Part shown: positions 58,822 to 64,000 of the stretch, piece after piece
Layout of the letters: the number at the start of each line of letters is the position of its first letter
Position numbering within the stretch: the stretch's first letter is position 1
DNA from: Paenibacillus polysaccharolyticus
GTDB lineage: Bacteria; Bacillota; Bacilli; Paenibacillales; Paenibacillaceae
DNA: 64,000 nucleotides
Assembly (NCBI RefSeq): GCF_900102085.1
Contig: NZ_FMVM01000012.1
Span: 62,001 to 126,000, forward strand
Reading direction: 5' to 3'
Made by a program: the position numbers and the translations under genes
Notes under the pieces: model-generated
Seen by the model: the letters and a program-made list of their open reading frames with translations, nothing else
Database searches by the model: none
What the model was told of the DNA's origin: nothing

Positions 58822-58852
58822 CCTATCCAGCCCCTTTCCTGCAGACAGATAT

Positions 58853-60043
58853 TTAACGCATCATCACTGTCAGATTCCCTGCGGTCAGCAGAATCGTAAT
58901 TGCCAGGAAAAACATGAGTCCAACGGCGGCCAGTGCCGCGAACACATAAATCATGCTTTTACCAATCGCTTGCAAGCAATCTACGATCGGCGTCTCTCCC
59001 AAAGGTTGCATGATCGCTCCGGTCACGTTGTAGATCAAGGCCAGCGCCAGAATTTTAATGGCCGGAAACGCACAGAGGAACAAGATAATAATGACACCTG
59101 TCAGTCCGATTGCATTTTTGACAAGCAACGATGCCGTGATCACGGTATCCGTTGCATCTGCAAATGTCCTCCCTACAACGGGTACAAAGTTTCCTGCAAT
59201 ATATTTGGCTGCCTTCAAACTGACACCATCCGCAACCGACCCCGAAGCTCCCTGTACCGAAATAACCCCCAGAAACATCGTCAGCAGAATGCCCAGCAAG
59301 GCTACACTGATGTTTCGCAACAGGTCAGCCATTTGTGTCAATTTGTATTTATCCGAAAGCGAGCTCACCAGATGCAGCACAGCCGAGAAGAAGAGAAGTG
59401 GGAACACCAGCAGATGGATCAGCGTACTTACGAGATGAATCATGAAAATAATTAGCGGGTGCGTCACCGAAACGGTAACGACATTACCCATCGAAGCGAG
59501 CAGTGTGAACAGAAGTGGAACCATCGCCATCATAAAGTTGATCATGCTGGATATAGCCTCTTTTGCATAACCAATCGCTACGCTAAAGCTGTTGATTGCG
59601 ATGATAATGATGACCAGATAACAGATGGCATATGCAATTTTACTAATATTGTTCTTCTCAAAAGCAGTCTGAAGTGTCTCCAAAATCATGCTCAGCACTG
59701 TCAACATCACGATCGTGACCAAAAGTTTGCCGTTATATAAAATTTCATGTAACATAAACGTGCCAATTGCCGAAAATACCGATTTCAGACTGAATCCTTC
59801 ATTCCCGGGAATTAACATGTCCATGAACGATGGTGTTTTGCCTTCTGGAAAAAAACCACCGTACTGTTTCATCAGTTGATCCCAATATTTCTCGACCTGA
59901 TCCTTCGGAAGCTCATCAGCCTGCTGCTTTATCCACTCGTTTGAAGGCGTGGTGGCTACAACCTGTCCAATTACACCGAACATGAAACATATCATCAGCA
60001 CAATGATGAGGCGCCAGCGCGGCTTGTTATGCATCAATTTCAT
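58853..60043 (-). CDS. spoIIIAE: Stage III sporulation protein AE
   Basis: Multi-pass inner-membrane protein proposed as the central permease-like part of the SpoIIIA complex. A signal-like first segment (LIIVLMICFMFGVIGQVVA) is followed by about seven more membrane helices between residues 90 and 396. Family motifs are KYWDQLMKQYGGFFPE, and YIAGNFVPVVGRTFADATDT then LLVKNAIGLTGV. 396 aa is the usual length. It starts 20 bp after spoIIIAD. Confidence 0.94.
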   Translation of the reverse strand: MKLMHNKPRWRLIIVLMICFMFGVIGQVVATTPSNEWIKQQADELPKDQVEKYWDQLMKQYGGFFPEGKTPSFMDMLIPGNEGFSLKSVFSAIGTFMLHEILYNGKLLVTIVMLTVLSMILETLQTAFEKNNISKIAYAICYLVIIIIAINSFSVAIGYAKEAISSMINFMMAMVPLLFTLLASMGNVVTVSVTHPLIIFMIHLVSTLIHLLVFPLLFFSAVLHLVSSLSDKYKLTQMADLLRNISVALLGILLTMFLGVISVQGASGSVADGVSLKAAKYIAGNFVPVVGRTFADATDTVITASLLVKNAIGLTGVIIILFLCAFPAIKILALALIYNVTGAIMQPLGETPIVDCLQAIGKSMIYVFAALAAVGLMFFLAITILLTAGNLTVMMR

Positions 60044-60063
60044 CAGTTATCCGCCCGCCCTTT

Positions 60064-60453
60064 CTACACTGGCATCAGTTTCATCACGGTTTCGATAATG
60101 ATGCTAATGATCGGAATCGCGAGTACAAGAATCAGCACTTTGCCAGCGAGTTCAATCTTGGAGGCGATGCTCTCTTGCCCTGCATCTCTGACAATCTGTG
60201 CACCGAATTCGGCAATGTAAGCAATGCCGATAATCTTCAATACCGTTTTCAGATAGATGCTCTCCATACCGGAATTTTCAGCAAGTCGCTTCAGCACTTC
60301 GATGACTGTGCCAATTTTGCCAATCAACAGCATAAAGATCACTACACCAGTGGCTGCCGCAATCAGAAAGGCAAACATCGGCTTTTGTTCCTTAATGACT
60401 AAAATCAATACGGTTGCAATGAGTGCCAGACCAACAACTTGAATAATCTCCAC
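60064..60453 (-). CDS. spoIIIAD: Stage III sporulation protein AD
   Basis: A 129-aa protein with four membrane segments, of the SpoIIIAC/AD family. Conserved features are EIIQVVGLALIATVLILVIK, NSGMESIYLKTVLKIIGIAY and EFGAQIVRDAGQESIASKIE. The GTG start at 60453 follows GGTGGTGA. It lies 31 bp after spoIIIAC. Its exact role in the complex is unknown. Confidence 0.94.
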   Translation of the reverse strand: MEIIQVVGLALIATVLILVIKEQKPMFAFLIAAATGVVIFMLLIGKIGTVIEVLKRLAENSGMESIYLKTVLKIIGIAYIAEFGAQIVRDAGQESIASKIELAGKVLILVLAIPIISIIIETVMKLMPV

Positions 60454-60484
60454 GGGTCACCACCATCCGGCTTCATGACCGATT

Positions 60485-60688
60485 TCATTGAAAAAGAAAT
60501 ATGGATTTAATCTCTTGTAGCAGGCTGTCCAGCATTCGAACAACCATGAACAGTACAACGACAAATCCGATTACGGTCACCCAGTGAGCCATATCTTCCT
60601 TTCCCATTTGTTTCAATACGGTATGAATCATCGCTATAATGATTCCAATGCCCGCAATTTGAAAGATTGCGTTCACTTCTAAATTCAT
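60485..60688 (-). CDS. spoIIIAC: Stage III sporulation protein AC
   Basis: A 67-aa protein with two membrane helices (NAIFQIAGIGIIIAMIHTVL and WVTVIGFVVVLFMVVRMLD), related to the first half of SpoIIIAD. The start follows GAGGTG. The size and the place between spoIIIAB and spoIIIAD match B. subtilis. Confidence 0.95.
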   Translation of the reverse strand: MNLEVNAIFQIAGIGIIIAMIHTVLKQMGKEDMAHWVTVIGFVVVLFMVVRMLDSLLQEIKSIFLFQ

Positions 60689-60717
60689 GACCTTGGCACC
60701 TCGCTATCCCGGCTATT

Positions 60718-61236
60718 TCAGAAGATCAGTATGACGATTAACGCTCCGACAAGCATCCCCAGGCTGCGGCTCATTCGTTCGTACTTCACTTGATCGGCCT
60801 GTGCGCGGGATTCCTCATGCATAAGTTGCTGAATGGCTAACGAAATATGTTTGGTCTGATCTTGACGATCACTGGTGCCAAGGCTGTAACTCAACTGTAG
60901 CATGACCTCCCGCTCGTCTGATTTCATCGCTGATTTCCCCCATGCCTCCTCGACACCGGCTTGCAGACTCTCCCTGGCTGTAAGGCCATGTGGAGGTTCC
61001 ATCTGTGTGGAGGCATGTAAAAAAAGAGTTCTCACCGGCTCTTTGGTCTGGGCCCCCATCTTGTTCATCGCATCAGGCAGCGGCGTTAAGCCGTAATTAA
61101 TCTCTGTCATCAGCCGCTGTAGTGCTGCAATCAACTCACGTAGCTGCCTTGGCCGCAATGCATATTGCCTCGCCTTGTAAAAACCAGCGAGAGTACTTGC
61201 GAACAGGATCAGCACCGCGCCAAGCATATTAAGCAA
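60718..61236 (-). CDS. spoIIIAB: Stage III sporulation protein AB
   Basis: Membrane-anchored protein with the fold of type II secretion factor F, needed for channel assembly. One N-terminal segment (MLGAVLILFASTLAGFYKA) and one at the C-terminus (LGMLVGALIVILIF) flank a helical domain with RPRQLRELIAALQRLMTEIN. The TTG at 61236 is chosen as start because AGGAGG is 8 nt before it, giving 172 aa (171 in B. subtilis); the GTG at 61245 overlaps the site. The start overlaps spoIIIAA by 8 bp. Confidence 0.92.
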   Translation of the reverse strand: MLNMLGAVLILFASTLAGFYKARQYALRPRQLRELIAALQRLMTEINYGLTPLPDAMNKMGAQTKEPVRTLFLHASTQMEPPHGLTARESLQAGVEEAWGKSAMKSDEREVMLQLSYSLGTSDRQDQTKHISLAIQQLMHEESRAQADQVKYERMSRSLGMLVGALIVILIF

Positions 61237-62233
61237 AGGCTTCACCTCCTGCCCCGGTCTGTTGCAGTCCTCTCATCTTGCCATCGGACAGTCGAAAGCT
61301 CATGCCTCTGCTCGTCCGCTGCAGCTGTACATAACGCTGAAACATCTGCTCGGCAATCAGTGTTTTCAAGGCAGGCCTTGCAGATAGTTCAGTCAGATCC
61401 CGTGCGTGAGCCGTGGCAATGACAGAAACTCCTGCATGCAGAGCCTCCATAACTGCCTCCGCATCCTCTGGCCGACCAATCTCGTCCACAATCAGAACGT
61501 CCGGTGACATGGAACGAAGCATCATCATCATGCCTTCAGCCTTGGGGCATCCATCCATTACGTCTGTGCGCGGCCCTACGTCGAAGCTAGGCACACCTTT
61601 ATAGCTTCCCGCTATCTCAGAACGTTCATCTACAATGCCCACTTTTAGTCGGGGGCGTATCCCCTGCCTCAGTTCACCACCGGCTGTCAGTTTCGTGCCG
61701 TTACTGATCTGCCTTGCCAAATCTCGCAGCAACGTTGTTTTGCCTTGCTGCGGTGGAGATAGTATCAGGGTATGCATCACCTGTCCGTTCCTCATATCTA
61801 GCAGGTATGGAAGAATCGGGTCAGCCACGCCCTGCACTTCCCGGGCAACACGGACGTTAAATCCGTTGATATCCCGTAAATATTCTACACGCCCTCCACT
61901 GAGCACCGTCCGGCCAGCAAGTCCGATTCGATGCCCTCCCGGGATGGTGATGAATCCTTTTCGTAATTCTTCTTCCAAGGTATAGAGCGAATGGTTGCTT
62001 ATGAGATCAAGCAGTCTGTGCGTTACTTCTTTCAGAGGAACATATGCTTCCTCTGGTTTTCCCGTTGGTACACCTTCTGGGGTGAGGAAGTGATAATTGT
62101 TTCCTGCATTAATTTCCAGCGGCCTGCCTTCTCGAATACGGATTTCCTCTACTTGTTCCAATAAGGCGGGCGGCATTCTGCCCAGAATGGTTCGGATGGG
62201 TTCAGGAAAAAGATCCCTCCATTTCACTTTCAT
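61229..62233 (-). CDS. spoIIIAA: Stage III sporulation protein AA (ATPase)
   Basis: AAA/secretion-type ATPase that powers the SpoIIIA-SpoIIQ channel. Walker A is in LILSPPQQGKTTLLRDLARQ, Walker B in DVLIVDEIGRPEDAEAVMEAL, followed by a sensor segment VIATAHARDLTELSAR. The N-terminal region (residues 1-130) has VTHRLLDLISNHSLYTLEEE and GFITIPGGHRIGLAGR, both typical of the family. 334 aa is slightly longer than in B. subtilis. It is the first gene of the operon, preceded by TTGGAGGAG and a sigma-E-like promoter. Confidence 0.96.
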   Translation of the reverse strand: MKVKWRDLFPEPIRTILGRMPPALLEQVEEIRIREGRPLEINAGNNYHFLTPEGVPTGKPEEAYVPLKEVTHRLLDLISNHSLYTLEEELRKGFITIPGGHRIGLAGRTVLSGGRVEYLRDINGFNVRVAREVQGVADPILPYLLDMRNGQVMHTLILSPPQQGKTTLLRDLARQISNGTKLTAGGELRQGIRPRLKVGIVDERSEIAGSYKGVPSFDVGPRTDVMDGCPKAEGMMMMLRSMSPDVLIVDEIGRPEDAEAVMEALHAGVSVIATAHARDLTELSARPALKTLIAEQMFQRYVQLQRTSRGMSFRLSDGKMRGLQQTGAGGEAFA

Positions 62234-62287
62234 GAGTAGGCTCCTCCAACTTGATTAATTTCATCTCTGATGCTTGTTCATATCTCA

Positions 62288-62316
62288 AGTTTATGCCTGT
62301 ACATTCATTTTATGAC
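62288..62316 (-). promoter_or_regulatory. Sigma-E-type promoter of the spoIIIA operon
   Basis: GTCATAAA, 13 bp, CATAAACT on the minus strand, 55 bp before the spoIIIAA start. It fits the sigma-E pattern (GTCATATT/CATACAnT), and spoIIIA is a sigma-E operon in B. subtilis. Confidence 0.65.
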
Positions 62317-62487
62317 GCTGAAATCTATCAATTCTTCAAGGACGATGAATGCGAGCCAAAACTCATAGACATCTTTTGTTCTAGGCACCTGTCTAGACAT
62401 TCATGCATATATTGCTTGCAGACAGAATGGACTGTTCCTCTGAGAAATCCATGCTCGATCCCGAGGAACTAAAAGGAGTTGTGGGGT

Positions 62488-63237
62488 GTGCGTGTCGACG
62501 TTGTAGGTAATGTAAATGAAGTACGAACGATAGATATTGAAGGGCGAAGTGTGGTCGTCATTGACGTTTTGCGAACAACAAGCACAATTGTGACCGCGCT
62601 TGCTCATCATGCTGCGGGGGTTATAGCTACGGAGACTGTTCCGCAAGCTAAACAGATGTTGGTAGGAAACAGTATTCGGGGCGGGGAACGTTTTGACAAA
62701 CAAATAACCGGATTCGATGCGGGTAATTCTCCCTATGAATATATGAGTGGTGACATTGCGGAAAAAGTCATTATCCTCACCACAACAGATGGTACAAGAG
62801 CTCTGATTAAAGCATCCAGAGCCAGACATATACTTGCGGGAGCATTCTTAAATGTTAGAGCGGTTGCTTCCGCTCTACTGGAATTACAACGGGATATTTT
62901 GTTATTATGTGCCGGAGAGCAGGATGAGTTTGCTCTGGAGGACGGCCTATGTGCCGGATGTATTATTGAAGAGTTGTATCGTCAGACCCATTCGCCACTG
63001 CAACTGAACGATCTTGGTATTATTCTGCATCAGGCTGTGTCTCAGTGTCATGACCAGATTACAGATCTGGTTCGCACATCATCCAGTGCACGCAGACTGG
63101 ATAAACTAGGGAAAATGCATGATGTTACCTATTGTTCACAATTGAATCTGCTGGATTGTGTACCAGAGATGAGGGAAGGGAACGAGCTAAAACCTTACCG
63201 TAAAGTAAGAGGAGGCAACATGTGCAGACGACTATAG
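62488..63237 (+). CDS. 2-phosphosulfolactate phosphatase family protein (ComB)
   Basis: The family removes phosphate from 2-phosphosulfolactate (coenzyme M or sulfolactate synthesis). Signature features: SVVVIDVLRTTSTIVTALAH at residues about 25-45, the Gly-rich FDAGNSPYEY, LTTTDGTRALIKAS, and LLCAGEQDEFALEDGLCAGC. The GTG at 62488 is 9 nt after AAAGGAG, giving 249 aa; a TTG 3 codons earlier is too close. In sporulating Firmicutes sulfolactate can be a spore component, and the gene lies just upstream of the divergent sigma-E operon spoIIIA, but a role in spores here is inference. Confidence 0.88.
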   Translation: MRVDVVGNVNEVRTIDIEGRSVVVIDVLRTTSTIVTALAHHAAGVIATETVPQAKQMLVGNSIRGGERFDKQITGFDAGNSPYEYMSGDIAEKVIILTTTDGTRALIKASRARHILAGAFLNVRAVASALLELQRDILLLCAGEQDEFALEDGLCAGCIIEELYRQTHSPLQLNDLGIILHQAVSQCHDQITDLVRTSSSARRLDKLGKMHDVTYCSQLNLLDCVPEMREGNELKPYRKVRGGNMCRRL

Positions 63238-63248
63238 TCACAGCTAAA

Positions 63249-63288
63249 AGAGGTGTACCGCTGCCTAGTGGCAACGGTACACCTCTTC
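63249..63288. terminator. Bidirectional terminator between comB-like gene and aspartokinase
   Basis: A perfect 12-bp inverted repeat, AGAGGTGTACCG/CGGTACACCTCT, with inner GCC/GGC pairing. It lies between converging genes. Confidence 0.75.
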
Positions 63289-63324
63289 CTAATTATACGT
63301 TTATTTTACGCATCATTTGCAATC

Positions 63325-64000
63325 TTATCTGCGAACTTGCGGTCCACCGATTACGGCTTGCTCAGCCGTATCCAGATCGTAAGCCGTGTGCAGAGCTTTA
63401 ATCACGTCATGAAGCTTCTCTCCATCGATAACGCAGGAGACCTTGATCTCGGAAGTGCTGACCATTTTGATGCTTACGCCTTCACCTGAGATCACTTTGA
63501 ACATTTTAGCAGCTACACCTGGATGGCTCACCATACCTGCACCAACAATCGAGATTTTAACCAGGTTCTCTTCGGAGGTAACTTCACGGTAAGGCAACCG
63601 GCTGTGCAGACCTTCAATGACACGAAGTGCTTTCTCGCGATCAGACAGTGCAACCGAGAAGGAGAAGTCCGCTTTGCCGTCCTGAACCCCGCTCTGCACG
63701 ATAATATCGACGTCCAGTTGCTCACTAGCCAGTTCGCCAAATACTTCGGCAAGGACGCCCGGGACATCCGGAACACCCAAAATACTGATGCGAGCTACGT
63801 TTTTGTCATACGCGATTCCACTTACCACTACTCCTTGTTCCATTGCCGCTTCCTCCTTCACAACCGTTCCTTCATTATGGTTAAAGCTTGATCTTACAAT
63901 CAAAGGTACACCGGAATGCTTCGCGTACTCTACAGCACGTGGATGCAATACCGCCGCTCCCAGATTCGCAAGCTCCAGCATTTCGTCGTAGGATATTTCT
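63325..64000 (-). CDS. Aspartate kinase, C-terminal part (5-prime end outside window)
   Basis: About 225 codons of an aspartokinase are present and the frame stays open to base 64000. The kinase-domain end is seen as EISYDEMLELANLGAAVLHP then RAVEYA, and two ACT domains follow (VARISILGVPDVPGVLAEVF and VKISIVGAGMVSHPGVAAKM) with the regulatory VSTSEIKVSCVI. This is the class with lysine (and threonine) feedback, LysC type in Firmicutes. The enzyme makes beta-aspartyl phosphate for lysine, diaminopimelate, threonine and methionine. As in B. subtilis an internal start could yield a separate beta subunit, but that part is not visible. Confidence 0.92.
   Translation of the reverse strand, partial: EISYDEMLELANLGAAVLHPRAVEYAKHSGVPLIVRSSFNHNEGTVVKEEAAMEQGVVVSGIAYDKNVARISILGVPDVPGVLAEVFGELASEQLDVDIIVQSGVQDGKADFSFSVALSDREKALRVIEGLHSRLPYREVTSEENLVKISIVGAGMVSHPGVAAKMFKVISGEGVSIKMVSTSEIKVSCVIDGEKLHDVIKALHTAYDLDTAEQAVIGGPQVRR

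Overview
The window comes from the chromosome of an endospore-forming Firmicute, almost certainly a Paenibacillus. The reasons are the gene set, the gene order (recognisably that of the Bacillus subtilis ribD-lysA-spoVA-sigF-fur-spo0A-accBC-spoIIIA arc), moderate GC, strong AGGAGG-type ribosome binding sites with many GTG/TTG starts, and an AraC/Fur-box arrangement typical of the genus. Nearly everything is on the minus strand and reads from high to low coordinates.

Layout by coordinate. 1-2413: ribE (cut by the window edge), ribD and an FMN riboswitch. 2414-8888: an unknown protein, ppiB, lysA and a spoVA cluster that lacks spoVAC, spoVAD and spoVAE. 8957-9746: a tandem array of about 240-bp palindromic repeats. 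9887-11875: a divergent AraC regulator and DMT exporter. 11960-14854: the spoIIA operon (spoIIAA, spoIIAB, sigF) and dacF. 14975-22059: a MITE-like element, a glutathione peroxidase, punA, xerD, yqzK, fur, spoIIM, an EndoQ-like gene and nudF, then a second MITE-like element beside the small gene mciZ. 22177-29461: an M20 peptidase divergent from the mini-protein gene prli42, then lipB and the branched-chain keto acid dehydrogenase genes lpdV-bkdAA-bkdAB-bkdB. 29702-40200: an accessory stretch with tdk, small Zn-ribbon proteins, an NlpC/P60-like hydrolase, a Fur-box ferredoxin-NADP reductase, an AraC regulator reading in frame into a siderophore-binding lipoprotein, a GGDEF protein, a broken spo0A copy and a secreted protein of unknown function. 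40303-49605: spo0A, spoIVB, recN, argR, tlyA, dxs, ispA. 49598-56283: xseB, xseA, folD, nusB, the DUF2273-AmaP-Asp23 envelope module, accC and accB. 56417-62233: the complete eight-gene spoIIIA operon. 62488-64000: a ComB-family phosphatase and the 3-prime part of an aspartokinase gene.

Much of the window is a sporulation hub: Spo0A (entry), SpoIIAA/AB/SigF (first forespore sigma factor), SpoIIM (engulfment), MciZ (block of Z-rings in the mother cell), SpoIIIAA-AH (channel to the forespore), SpoIVB (signal for sigma-K), DacF (cortex) and SpoVA proteins (dipicolinic acid and germination). Fur lies in the same window as three Fur-box sites at an iron-uptake locus. lipB beside the bkd genes joins lipoyl supply to a lipoyl enzyme that makes branched fatty acid primers, and accBC supplies malonyl-CoA.

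Most interesting points: the AraC/lipoprotein read-through with a Fur operator inside coding sequence; the palindromic repeat family (three tandem full copies plus two dispersed relatives, one abutting the predicted mciZ promoter); the spo0A fragment; the missing spoVAC-AD-AE block; an unusual XerD active-site segment; and a structured leader before asp23.
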